From CAJQQY01 sp964352225 (GTDB lineage: Bacteria; Bacteroidota; Bacteroidia; Chitinophagales; Saprospiraceae), in contig CAYGRM010000044.1 of assembly GCA_964352225.1 (NCBI GenBank), positions 1 to 26,088 on the forward strand: a stretch of 26,088 bases of DNA, written 5' to 3'. Below are positions 6,843 through 14,909 of the stretch, one piece after another. The translations under genes and the position numbers were made by a program. How positions within the stretch are numbered: position 1 is the first letter of the stretch; each line of letters opens with the position of its first letter. The notes beneath the pieces are model-generated. The model was not told where the DNA came from. It made no database searches and saw nothing but the letters and a program-made list of their open reading frames with translations.

Positions 6843-7601
6843 CTACTCCCTCACTAAGTTTTCCAAAGTGATGGAATATGTTTTGGTAGATTCATCAAAT
6901 TTGATGGTATACTTATCTGGATAGTACCCTGATTTTTGCCATTGCTCTGGATGGCGAATGGTGCTTTCAATTTCGGTTTTGCTCGCTAATAAGTCAGTAG
7001 TAACCATAGGTTCAAAAAAATTAATCTTAGCATCATATTTTCCAAAAATAAAAGTGTGAGTAAATATTCCTGTACCTGCAATTTCAGGAGATTCTAAGTC
7101 AATCATGTGAGTACCCATTCTCGGTACGCCATCGGGAGTTTCTAAATAATTAGGAGGTAAAAATTCAGGCGCTATCGGCTTTTGAAATTCGACTGTATCC
7201 ATTGGCCCAATTTGATCTCGTTGCGCTTCAGACATAAAATAAAAGTGAATATCAAAATGGGGCAAATCATAAATATCCATCGGAGGGTGTCCATGTTCAT
7301 TCCAATCTAAGGTCACATGATTAAAAGGTGCAACATTTACTTCTGTTGGTAATTTCAGAAGAAATTCATCGGCATGCATGGAGCCTGTAGGTAAATTTGT
7401 CAAGGCACTTTCATCAAATTGTACTCCAATAGAAGTAGGTGTATTTTGTTCGTCTACTTTTACATATGTCCAAGCTTGACCATTGCCTACGCTTACTTTT
7501 TGACCATAAAATTCGGATGAAGTAGGAGTTTCCACGTCGTCTTTTTTGCAAGAAAAAAAGAGGATTAAAATAATAGGAAATAAAAAACTTAAATTTCTCA
7601 T
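6843..7601 (-). CDS. Lipoprotein with His-rich motif, possibly TTHB210-like (DUF5602)
   Basis: 252 residues. The N-terminal signal ends in a lipobox with C18 (LFFSC, then KKDD), so it should be a lipid-anchored envelope protein. The core contains LDWNEHGHPP (98-107) and LPHFDIHFYF (113-122), placing H103, H105, H115 and H119 in HxH and HxxxH patterns that could bind a metal. The order of these motifs, and the later HMIDLESPE and TFIFGKYD segments, resembles what I recall of the TTHB210-like/DUF5602 family; this match is from memory. It ends a minus-strand run with a cytochrome c gene 44 bases upstream, suggesting a shared redox or envelope role. No catalytic function can be stated. Confidence 0.7.
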   Translation of the reverse strand: MRNLSFLFPIILILFFSCKKDDVETPTSSEFYGQKVSVGNGQAWTYVKVDEQNTPTSIGVQFDESALTNLPTGSMHADEFLLKLPTEVNVAPFNHVTLDWNEHGHPPMDIYDLPHFDIHFYFMSEAQRDQIGPMDTVEFQKPIAPEFLPPNYLETPDGVPRMGTHMIDLESPEIAGTGIFTHTFIFGKYDAKINFFEPMVTTDLLASKTEIESTIRHPEQWQKSGYYPDKYTIKFDESTKTYSITLENLVRE

Positions 7602-7645
7602 TTGATTTTTTTTTAGTGATTTAAAAAATATTGAATTTGATTTTT

Positions 7646-8605
7646 TTAGTCATAAATGACTCGCTCAATTTTATTTTTGATAGGTGGAATAGTTTGGAGG
7701 TATTGAAAAATAGCACCAGCTTCTTCATCCGTAAGTGCGGCATAAGGAAGCATAGGGTATTGTAGCGCAGCCTCTCCATCTTTTAACCCATACTTAACCG
7801 CACGAATAAATTGTTCTTCCGTCATTTTTCCAATGCCAGTTTCAGGGTCAGGAGTCAAGTTTGCGGTCAATACTATCTTTCCTTCAAGGTTCGGAGGCTT
7901 ATTTCCTCCTCCAAAGTAACCGACACTTTTTTCAGGATGTAAAAAATCATTAGTCTTGAAATCTGCCGAATGACAAGAAAAACAATCTAAATTATGAGCA
8001 AGATATTCGCCGAGTTCAATTTTATTATTTGGATTCGGCCTTTCGATTTTTTCTTTTGGAAACGGAAAAGGTTTCCATTCTACTCGAGTCAAAAATTTTG
8101 TCAAAATTGATGGCTGTGGAGGGATATCGGGAGTAGGGTCAGCAGCGACTAAAGGATCATCAGATCTTAAAAAAGCAATAATAGAGTTGATGTCATCATC
8201 AGCCATATGAGGCAATTTGGCCATGTAGGGAGGAGAGTATTTTCCATCTCGTTTGATGCCTGTGCGTAGTAAATATAAAATTTCACCATCTGTCCAGTCA
8301 CCAATTCCATACGTTTTATCGTTGGTGATATTTTGAGAATAAATAACTCCAAATTCAGGTGGAGCATCTAGCATTTGGGTGCCAGTAAGATTGCCTTTGT
8401 CTCGATTCATATGACAACTAGCACAAAGCATCGATACGAATTTTTTACCTCTAGCAACTGATTCCGGAGTGATGTCTGCTTGGAAATTAATGCTTTCTAC
8501 CTCATAACTAGGTAAGTCATTCGAATTAATATAGAAAGCTCCTAAACCTACTATGGCTAGAATCAGGAGTAAACCTATACCAATTATTTTAAGTACTTTT
8601 TTCAT
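7646..8605 (-). CDS. Membrane-anchored dihaem cytochrome c
   Basis: 319 residues. An N-terminal hydrophobic helix (about 7-26), without a lipobox, anchors the protein facing the periplasm. Two c-type haem sites are present: CASCH (61-65) and CFSCH (208-212), each in its own cytochrome c domain. M128 (SPPYMAKLP) and a Met in YPMLPYAALTDEE near the C-terminus are likely axial ligands. The NITNDKTYGIGDWTDGEI and NLTPDPETGIGKMTEEQF segments show the internal duplication and are typical of dihaem cytochromes such as alcohol dehydrogenase-type subunits. It probably carries electrons between a periplasmic dehydrogenase or quinol pool and a terminal oxidase. No partner enzyme is adjacent. Confidence 0.9.
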   Translation of the reverse strand: MKKVLKIIGIGLLLILAIVGLGAFYINSNDLPSYEVESINFQADITPESVARGKKFVSMLCASCHMNRDKGNLTGTQMLDAPPEFGVIYSQNITNDKTYGIGDWTDGEILYLLRTGIKRDGKYSPPYMAKLPHMADDDINSIIAFLRSDDPLVAADPTPDIPPQPSILTKFLTRVEWKPFPFPKEKIERPNPNNKIELGEYLAHNLDCFSCHSADFKTNDFLHPEKSVGYFGGGNKPPNLEGKIVLTANLTPDPETGIGKMTEEQFIRAVKYGLKDGEAALQYPMLPYAALTDEEAGAIFQYLQTIPPIKNKIERVIYD

Positions 8606-8643
8606 AATATTTTGTTTTTTTGATTTGGAAAAAAGGGTTTTGA

Positions 8644-8817
8644 TTATTCCATTCTTTGATTAATATTTAAACCTTTAGTGGTCTCAAAATGGTTTGATAA
8701 TTTTCTTTCTAACCAACTCCATTCTTGATATTGCTGAATGAGTTGAAGTTGGTTGGAGATAGGTTTAATTGACTGTTTATTGTTTTGGGCTTTAGTTGAT
8801 TTCCAAATAAGCTTCAT
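8644..8817 (-). CDS. Possible small protein upstream of the cytochrome gene
   Basis: An open frame of 57 residues starts at ATG 8815-8817 (MKLIWKSTKA) and ends 38 bases before the cytochrome start. The frame extends to an ATG at 8871, but a candidate -7 box at 8838-8845 lies inside that longer version, so the shorter start fits better. The product is polar and rich in Gln, Asn and Lys, predicted helical, with no signal or known motif. Its position in the operon supports reality, but composition and length are weak evidence and it could be a leader region instead. Confidence 0.35.
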   Translation of the reverse strand: MKLIWKSTKAQNNKQSIKPISNQLQLIQQYQEWSWLERKLSNHFETTKGLNINQRME

Positions 8818-8837
8818 GATGATTGAAATATTTTTTA

Positions 8838-8845
8838 CAAAGCTA
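8838..8845 (-). promoter_or_regulatory. Candidate -7 box for the cytochrome operon
   Basis: On the minus strand this reads TAGCTTTG, matching TAnnTTTG. It lies between the response-regulator stop (8924) and the small ORF and cytochrome gene, which points to a separate transcript for the cytochrome-lipoprotein block. Confidence 0.55.
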
Positions 8846-8867
8846 CAGGCAGGAAGAATCGATTCCG

Positions 8868-8883
8868 CCACACTTTTGTGTGG
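8868..8883. promoter_or_regulatory. Palindromic operator candidate upstream of the cytochrome promoter
   Basis: CCACAC-TTTT-GTGTGG is a perfect inverted repeat of 6-base arms. Its centre is about 34 bases upstream of the -7 box centre, so it overlaps or abuts the -33 region. There is no T-run after it on the minus strand, which argues against a terminator. The adjacent LuxR-type response regulator is the obvious candidate to bind. Confidence 0.5.
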
Positions 8884-8923
8884 GGAATAAAACTTTATTA
8901 AAAAATGTTGAAAGGGAAATTAT

Positions 8924-9523
8924 TTAGAATAGTAACTTATGGGTAAGTTCCGCACGACCTGTCACTCCAAGCTTTGAATAAATGTTTTTCACATGAAATT
9001 TGAGTGTGTTCATACTGATGGCTAAAGTCTCACAGATTTGTTTGTACGAATCTCCAATAAATAATAATTGGCAGATTGCTTTTTCTTGATTAGTTAAATT
9101 AGCATCTAGCTTATCAAAATTAATTTCATTTTTTGTTTCGAGTCTTTGATGATTACTCCATGCAATTGTGATAGTCGTAAGCAATGTTTTTTCCTGAAAA
9201 GGTTTGACTAAATAACCATATGGACCTTGCTCCTGCGCTGCAGTCAAAGTAGCTGGATCCGAAAATGAGGTAAGAAAAATATAAGGTAAATTATATTTGC
9301 GATGAATCACTTCCGCCACCTCTATGCCACTTGGCCCGGTGCCTAAATGAATGTCGAGAATGATAAAGTTTGGATTAGTTGAGGTCAAAAGGTCGTATGC
9401 ACGAATTGCATTTTTGGCATGACCGACTACTTGGAAACCTTCTTTTCGCAACAGCAGTTTTATATCAGTTGCAATGATTGGATCGTCTTCGATAATTAAT
9501 ATTCGTAATTCAGATTTTTCCAT
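8924..9523 (-). CDS. Response regulator with LuxR-type DNA-binding domain
   Basis: 199 residues. The receiver domain (about 6-120) has the acidic pair D13/D14, phospho-acceptor D57 (FIILDIHLG), T85 and K107 (LVKPF). A LuxR/GerE helix-turn-helix follows (about 135-199; LTNQEKAICQLL, then ISMNTLKFHVKNIYSKL). Its ATG overlaps the kinase stop by one base (TAATG), so the pair is translationally coupled and almost certainly cognate. Two-residue details such as GPSGIEVA match receivers found with HisKA_2 kinases. Likely targets include the adjacent cytochrome operon, whose promoter has a palindrome, though this is inferred from position only. Confidence 0.93.
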   Translation of the reverse strand: MEKSELRILIIEDDPIIATDIKLLLRKEGFQVVGHAKNAIRAYDLLTSTNPNFIILDIHLGTGPSGIEVAEVIHRKYNLPYIFLTSFSDPATLTAAQEQGPYGYLVKPFQEKTLLTTITIAWSNHQRLETKNEINFDKLDANLTNQEKAICQLLFIGDSYKQICETLAISMNTLKFHVKNIYSKLGVTGRAELTHKLLF

Positions 9524-11583
9524 TACGCAGCTTTTTGATAAGTTTTGAAAACAGCTCTAACTTGTGTCCCCTCGTCATTAGAGATGTTTAATTCACCATC
9601 GAGTTTATCTACTAATGCATGAATTAATTCGAACCCATAGGAATTGCTATCCAAAATATTTTCAATTTTTTTAATGCCAACTCCATTGTCTTTTACTTCA
9701 AGAAGTAAAGTATTATTTTCTTCTTTTAAGATGACATGAATTTTTCCTGCATCATCATTAAAAGCATATTTTAAAGCGTTGGTGATGAGTTCATTCAAAA
9801 TTAATCCAAGTGGAATAACTGTATCAACGTCCAAATTCAAATCGTCAATCTCAGCTATAATTTCAATATTTTCTTTGGAAATGTTATAAGTTGAAAAAAG
9901 ATTATGAATGAGTTGCTCGAAGTATTTTTGAAAATTAATTGCTGTAAGTTGGTCTTGTTGATAGAGATCTTGATGAATAAGCGACATGGTTTGTACTCGA
10001 CTTCGCCCTTCATTGAGGGCATCGACTGCTGCCTGATCAGTCAAGTTTCGCGACTGGATACTTAAGAGAGAAGAGATAACCTGCAAGTTGTTTTTTACTC
10101 GATGGTGAATTTCTTTGAGTAGAGTATCTTTCTCCTTAAGTGACTTTTGAATAACTTGGTTTTGATCTTCAATCTTATTTTTTTGTCGAAAAATTTGAAA
10201 CAATAAAAATCCAAGTAGACCCAATGCTGCGATCAATCCAAAAATAATATTTCGTTGATTTGATAACCGAGTAGATTGAATTTCTTCTTGTAATTCTAGC
10301 GTAGTGATTTTTTGTTGAGTAACTAATTCCTTTTTCTCGAAATCATTTTCGAGGCGCATAGTAGTTAATGCTTCGGTATTTTGAGCATTTAAAATGGAAT
10401 CCTTTAATTCATATGCTGTGGCTAGATATTTTAATGCTTTCTCTGAATCTTTAGTTTTTAAAATTTCATATAAACCTTCGTTGCTATTGTATTGTAATTG
10501 GACATCTCCCATGCTTTCTGCCAGATTTAAAGCTTGCTGAAAAAAAGATTTAGCAGTAATGCCATCGTTTAGATTTTGGTAACTCTTAGCCAATTCTTGT
10601 AAAATATAGGCTTCATCTTTTTTATTTTCAAACTCCCTCGCCAAAGCTAGCGCTTGCTCATTATAACTTATTGCTTGCTGATAGTTTCCTTTTAGATTGG
10701 CAATTTTTCCAATATTATTTAGAGAAGTTGATAGTGTCGAACGGATATCTAATGCTTCTTTTTTCGCAATACTTTTTTCTAAATAAAAAAGTGCACTATC
10801 CAATTGTTGAGCATCCATAAAAGCTACACCAATATTGTTTAATGCATTAGCAATCGAATTTTCCATGGGTACTTGTTGACTTCTTCGGAGATACTCTTTG
10901 TAGTTTGTAATTGCGTTGTTATAATCTTTTTGATCATGATAAACCCTACCAATATTATTGATAATAATTGCTTGCCCAACTTCATGACCCATTTTTTCAA
11001 AATAATCTTGTGCTTTCAAAAACACTTTCATTGCAGATTGGTAATCACCTTGAGCTTGATATATAAGCCCTAAGCCATTACGAATAGAACCTTTCGGGCC
11101 ATCATTTTCTTGAGTATCAAAAATAGTTAAGGCCTCTTCAAGAACTTCTGTTGCTTTTTTTAAGTTGCCTTTTGCACGATATACCGTACCTAGGTTGGCT
11201 AAGGCACGAGCGTATATTTTTTCATCTTCTTCCTTGGTGATTTGTGATAGAATAGAATTATTAAAAAATTCCAATGAATCTAATTTTCCCAAATATTGAT
11301 AAGACGCACCTAGGTAATGTAATCTGTTGAGTCGCTGTTTTTGAGTAGCTTGAGGAAGAATAGGTTGGAGGTCTTGAAGCAATTTGATGGTCTTACGTTG
11401 ATCTTTTGAAAATAATAAATTAGCCACTTGAAGAGTACGAGAAATTTTAGCAGTATCGCTTTGCTCATTTTGCAAAAGAACTAACAGGCTATCAATATTA
11501 TTGGATTGAGCGTTGACCAGAATTGGACTAGTCAACAAAAAGAAAAACATCGTTGTGATATATGAAGCCTTTTTTTTATACAT
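9523..11583 (-). CDS. TPR-containing sensor histidine kinase (HisKA_2 type)
   Basis: 686 residues. A signal peptide (about 1-26, ending LVNAQ) precedes a long periplasmic array of tetratricopeptide repeats (about 60-390; e.g. ALANLGTVYRAKGNLKKA, ALNNIGVAFMDAQQLDSA). One membrane helix (about 446-466) and a short coiled coil follow. The cytoplasmic HisKA_2 domain has the phospho-acceptor region IHHRVKNNLQ with H493/H494. The HATPase domain shows an N-box LNELITNALKYAF (N597, N602) and a G1 box DNGVGI. The TPR region probably binds a protein or peptide signal in the periplasm. It is first in the operon and coupled to the response regulator through TAATG. This architecture is common in Bacteroidota. 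Confidence 0.94.
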   Translation of the reverse strand: MYKKKASYITTMFFFLLTSPILVNAQSNNIDSLLVLLQNEQSDTAKISRTLQVANLLFSKDQRKTIKLLQDLQPILPQATQKQRLNRLHYLGASYQYLGKLDSLEFFNNSILSQITKEEDEKIYARALANLGTVYRAKGNLKKATEVLEEALTIFDTQENDGPKGSIRNGLGLIYQAQGDYQSAMKVFLKAQDYFEKMGHEVGQAIIINNIGRVYHDQKDYNNAITNYKEYLRRSQQVPMENSIANALNNIGVAFMDAQQLDSALFYLEKSIAKKEALDIRSTLSTSLNNIGKIANLKGNYQQAISYNEQALALAREFENKKDEAYILQELAKSYQNLNDGITAKSFFQQALNLAESMGDVQLQYNSNEGLYEILKTKDSEKALKYLATAYELKDSILNAQNTEALTTMRLENDFEKKELVTQQKITTLELQEEIQSTRLSNQRNIIFGLIAALGLLGFLLFQIFRQKNKIEDQNQVIQKSLKEKDTLLKEIHHRVKNNLQVISSLLSIQSRNLTDQAAVDALNEGRSRVQTMSLIHQDLYQQDQLTAINFQKYFEQLIHNLFSTYNISKENIEIIAEIDDLNLDVDTVIPLGLILNELITNALKYAFNDDAGKIHVILKEENNTLLLEVKDNGVGIKKIENILDSNSYGFELIHALVDKLDGELNISNDEGTQVRAVFKTYQKAA

Positions 11584-11679
11584 AGATAGATTATTCTCAA
11601 AGTATTTTGTTTAAGAACAAAACCTTTATTCAATATAGAAAATAATCAGCATTTTAGGATATTTTTATTTCCAAAATAA

Positions 11680-14600
11680 TCAATCATCCAACTCCTCCAC
11701 CTCCACATCTCGCAACGAATCCTGCGCCACATTCCGCTTCACAAAACTACACCAAGGACAATTCTTCTCCCCACAACCCTCATAAAACTCATGCTTCATA
11801 ATCCTCTCGTACGAAGTTTTAATCAAGCCTTTGACAATGTTCACATCCTCCGGCTGGAAATGTAATTGTTTTGTTATAAACTCTCCACGACTATTTGGAT
11901 CGAGGTAAGAAATCTCTGCGGAGCGAACAAATTGCGCACTCTTTTTTTGAAATTCTTCAAATAAGATTTTGTAAAAAACGAGTTGTCGCCAGTAATTTCC
12001 ACCTTCAGGTTTCGATGGAGTAGGAGGGCGCATTTTGGAATTGTCATGACTTCCCGTTTTGTAATCTACGACGTGAATAGCATCATTTGGATAAAAATCT
12101 AATCGGTCAATGATGCCTGTCAAAGGCACTCCCTCCATCTCAATATTTCGAACCACAAATTCAGTTTTGACTTCCTTCGGCCAATTAGAAATATGATGAT
12201 TATAATAATTAGTTAAATTTTCTCTACCCATTTCCATACGTCGTTCAAATTCTTGATGGGTAAAATATCCACGTTGACGATTCATGTCTTCTTCAAAAAA
12301 TTGAATAAAGAATTTGACTGAAGGAAATGTTTTTGATTGGGAAAATCGCATTTTATCAAATATCTTTTGCAAAGCATGATGCATGGCAGTTCCATAAGCT
12401 GCTGCCTCGGAAGAGGTAGTCGGAATGCGTAAAATATTTTCATAATAAAAACTCAAAGGACAACGAATAAATTGATTCAAACTTGAAACACTCATGGTGA
12501 AGTTTTCCAATAATTCATCAATTCTCGCTTTGTCCGTTTCTGGAATTCTAGGCGCTTCCGTTTCTTGTAACATTAAAATTTGGGCTTCCAAAAGGGAGGT
12601 TTTTTCCAGCTCTTTTTCCTCAATTTTTACCTTCGTATTTTCTGTTATCTCATCCACGAAAATAGTATGCTGCAAGGCTTTCCCTTTTTGATCTTTTTGA
12701 GAAAAAGAAATATGTAATTGCTCCTTGGCTCTCGTCATTGCTACATAAAATAGTCGCCGCTTCGATTCCAAAGCATCTTCCTCACCCGAAAAGGTTAAGG
12801 TATCAGGTAGTGGAAAACGATACGAACTACTACTATTCGATGGCTCCCAATTATCCTTCACCGCATCCAAAATAAATACTTTTTGAAACTCCAAGCCTTT
12901 CGAACTATGAGCAGTCATCAAGTTGACGCCATCGTCAGTAACCACATTTTTATTCACGCCAATTGCCAATCGATTGTCGTCCATATTTTTTAAAATATCC
13001 AATAAGCGTTGCAATGAAATTCGAGGGTTTCGATCTGTTTCTGTTTTTACAAAATCCAAAAAAGTAGCGAGTACTTGCACCTGCCATTCTTTGTCTTCTT
13101 GCGCCAAAATATGTTGGAGTAAACCGCTGCGATTGACCATTTTTTCAGTCAAAGCCAACAAAGTAAGATTGATATAATCGCCAATTAATTGATTAATTAA
13201 TTTTGAAAATGCAGAAACCGTAGCTGGACTTTCCAAGTCCAGTCGATAAGTCTTTTTCGAATCTCCAACTAAGTCTCGCCACATTGGTTTTTTCTCCTGC
13301 TTCGCCACATAAAAACTCAGCTTCGCTAAATCTTGCGATGGAATATTTAAAAAATCAAAGTGCATAATTTTAAATAAAAGATGCTCTCCGCTAAAAGGGC
13401 GAGTATATTCCAATGAAATATATTCGAGAAAAAGGCGCAGGTTTTGAATCATCGGCTGTTCCAAAATATTGACACTTCTTCGAGTATTATAAGGTATTCC
13501 CTTTTTTTCTAACAATGAAATTACATTTTTTCCTTGTTTATGTTTGGCAAAAATAATGGCGACTTCATTGAGTGGGAAATTATCTTTTCGAAGTTGCTCA
13601 ATTTGGGCAACGATGTCAGCATCTTCATGAGCCCGATTTGGGTAGGCGATAATTTGAGGGAGTATTTTAGTTTTGGCAAAAGCTTTATTTTTTGCTTTTA
13701 GATTTTTTTCTAAACCTTCCAAAACCGAGACGGCACGATGCTCATTTTTATCAATCAAAACTTTTGAACTATCTAAAATTTTCTGCGAAGACCGATAATT
13801 ATCTTCCAACAAAACTAACGTCAAATCCTCTTGGAAATCATCATGAAAGTCCAATAAATTTTTTAGTCTAGCCCCTTGAAATTCAAAAATAGATTGATCA
13901 TCATCACCGACGATAAAGACATTTGGATTATCCCAATATTCAATCAGTTTATGCAAAATCGCATTTTGCGAACCATTCGTATCTTGATATTCATCTACCA
14001 AAAAATACAAATATTGCTCTTGATAATTTCGGAGTAAAGCTTCATTTCGTTCGAACTCTCTTAGCACCCAAAGGATCATATCTGCAAAGTCATAACGCCG
14101 AGCTTGGTGCATCGCTGCATTATAATTTGGAAACAAATAAGCAGCAGCTCGCAGGCGTTCCATACGTTCCACTTGCTCGTCAATTTTCGCTTGTTTTAAA
14201 TCTCCTTTGACCGCATCTTTCGTTTTTCTTTGATAAATATATTCAGGACGAGAAGGCAAATCGGAAAGGTACTCGTCAATTTTTTCATTAACATAATTGA
14301 CCGTCCAGGCTTCTGATTTCATGCGTTGAAACAAATCGTAAAGTTGACTTTCGTAAAAATACCGATCTCGTTTTCCTTGCTTCAAGGGATGATTTTGAGG
14401 TAAGCCATCAATCAATTTTCTAATGATTTCCACTCGCTCCAATTCACTCAATGGCTCCAAATCATGGCGACCAAAAAGCTCCATTCGCTCCTTGATTATT
14501 TTATTGCAAAAAGAATGAAACGTAAAAATATGTACCCGATGCGCCTCTGGACCAATCAATTCCAACAGCCGCTCTCGCATGGCATAAACTCCCGCATCCG

Positions 14601-14823
14601 TAAAGGTCAAACATAAGATATTATGAGGTTGCGTATCAGTTTCTAAAAGTATATTTCCGATGCGCGAAGTGAGGATATGCGTCTTGCCCGTACCGGGACC
14701 AGCGATCACAAGGACTGGGCCGTCGATTTGTTCGACCGCTTCTTTTTGAGCAGGGTTAAGCCTTTTTAATTCTTTTGCAAAAGCTTTGTTATAATCTTTT
14801 CTTTCGAGCTGTTTTTTTGCCAT
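11680..14823 (-). CDS. UvrD-like helicase fused to an Fe-S PD-(D/E)XK nuclease
   Basis: 1047 residues. The N-terminal two-thirds is a superfamily 1A helicase: Q-motif LNPAQKEAV (22-30), Walker A GPGTGKT (42-48), VDEYQDTN, GDDDQSIFEFQGA, VNLMTAHSSKGLEF and FYVAMTRAKEQL. The C-terminal part (about 770-1040) is a RecB/AddB-type nuclease with SSLNQFIRCPLSFYY, GTAMHHAL, GIIDRLDF and VVDYKTGS. C788, C1017, C1022 and C1025 form the C...CxxxxCxxC pattern of a 4Fe-4S cluster that staples this domain in AddB and Cas4. It should unwind and trim DNA ends in double-strand break repair or replication restart. It resembles one chain of AddAB/AdnAB, but no second subunit is adjacent. Confidence 0.93.
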   Translation of the reverse strand: MAKKQLERKDYNKAFAKELKRLNPAQKEAVEQIDGPVLVIAGPGTGKTHILTSRIGNILLETDTQPHNILCLTFTDAGVYAMRERLLELIGPEAHRVHIFTFHSFCNKIIKERMELFGRHDLEPLSELERVEIIRKLIDGLPQNHPLKQGKRDRYFYESQLYDLFQRMKSEAWTVNYVNEKIDEYLSDLPSRPEYIYQRKTKDAVKGDLKQAKIDEQVERMERLRAAAYLFPNYNAAMHQARRYDFADMILWVLREFERNEALLRNYQEQYLYFLVDEYQDTNGSQNAILHKLIEYWDNPNVFIVGDDDQSIFEFQGARLKNLLDFHDDFQEDLTLVLLEDNYRSSQKILDSSKVLIDKNEHRAVSVLEGLEKNLKAKNKAFAKTKILPQIIAYPNRAHEDADIVAQIEQLRKDNFPLNEVAIIFAKHKQGKNVISLLEKKGIPYNTRRSVNILEQPMIQNLRLFLEYISLEYTRPFSGEHLLFKIMHFDFLNIPSQDLAKLSFYVAKQEKKPMWRDLVGDSKKTYRLDLESPATVSAFSKLINQLIGDYINLTLLALTEKMVNRSGLLQHILAQEDKEWQVQVLATFLDFVKTETDRNPRISLQRLLDILKNMDDNRLAIGVNKNVVTDDGVNLMTAHSSKGLEFQKVFILDAVKDNWEPSNSSSSYRFPLPDTLTFSGEEDALESKRRLFYVAMTRAKEQLHISFSQKDQKGKALQHTIFVDEITENTKVKIEEKELEKTSLLEAQILMLQETEAPRIPETDKARIDELLENFTMSVSSLNQFIRCPLSFYYENILRIPTTSSEAAAYGTAMHHALQKIFDKMRFSQSKTFPSVKFFIQFFEEDMNRQRGYFTHQEFERRMEMGRENLTNYYNHHISNWPKEVKTEFVVRNIEMEGVPLTGIIDRLDFYPNDAIHVVDYKTGSHDNSKMRPPTPSKPEGGNYWRQLVFYKILFEEFQKKSAQFVRSAEISYLDPNSRGEFITKQLHFQPEDVNIVKGLIKTSYERIMKHEFYEGCGEKNCPWCSFVKRNVAQDSLRDVEVEELDD

Positions 14824-14834
14824 TGTCGTTTTTT

Positions 14835-14909
14835 AGTAATGAGCTATGAGTGATAAGTGATGAGTCCCAATAGTCAAAACTCATCACTTATCACTCATAG
14901 CTCATCACT
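14835..14909. repeat. Long inverted repeat between two minus-strand genes
   Basis: Arms of 31 bases at 14835-14865 and 14879-14909 are reverse complements with one mismatch and a 13-base loop. Each arm is built from degenerate GAGTGATAAGTGATGAGT-like units. The right arm covers the stop codon and part of the last codon of the beta-lactamase-like gene, and the left arm ends 12 bases before the helicase ATG. As RNA it forms a very stable hairpin without a T-run. Confidence 0.93.

Noticed and set aside
8644..8871. Longer, 75-residue version of the small ORF
   Set aside because: Its first 18 codons would overlap the candidate -7 box and approach the palindrome; the start at 8817 is preferred.
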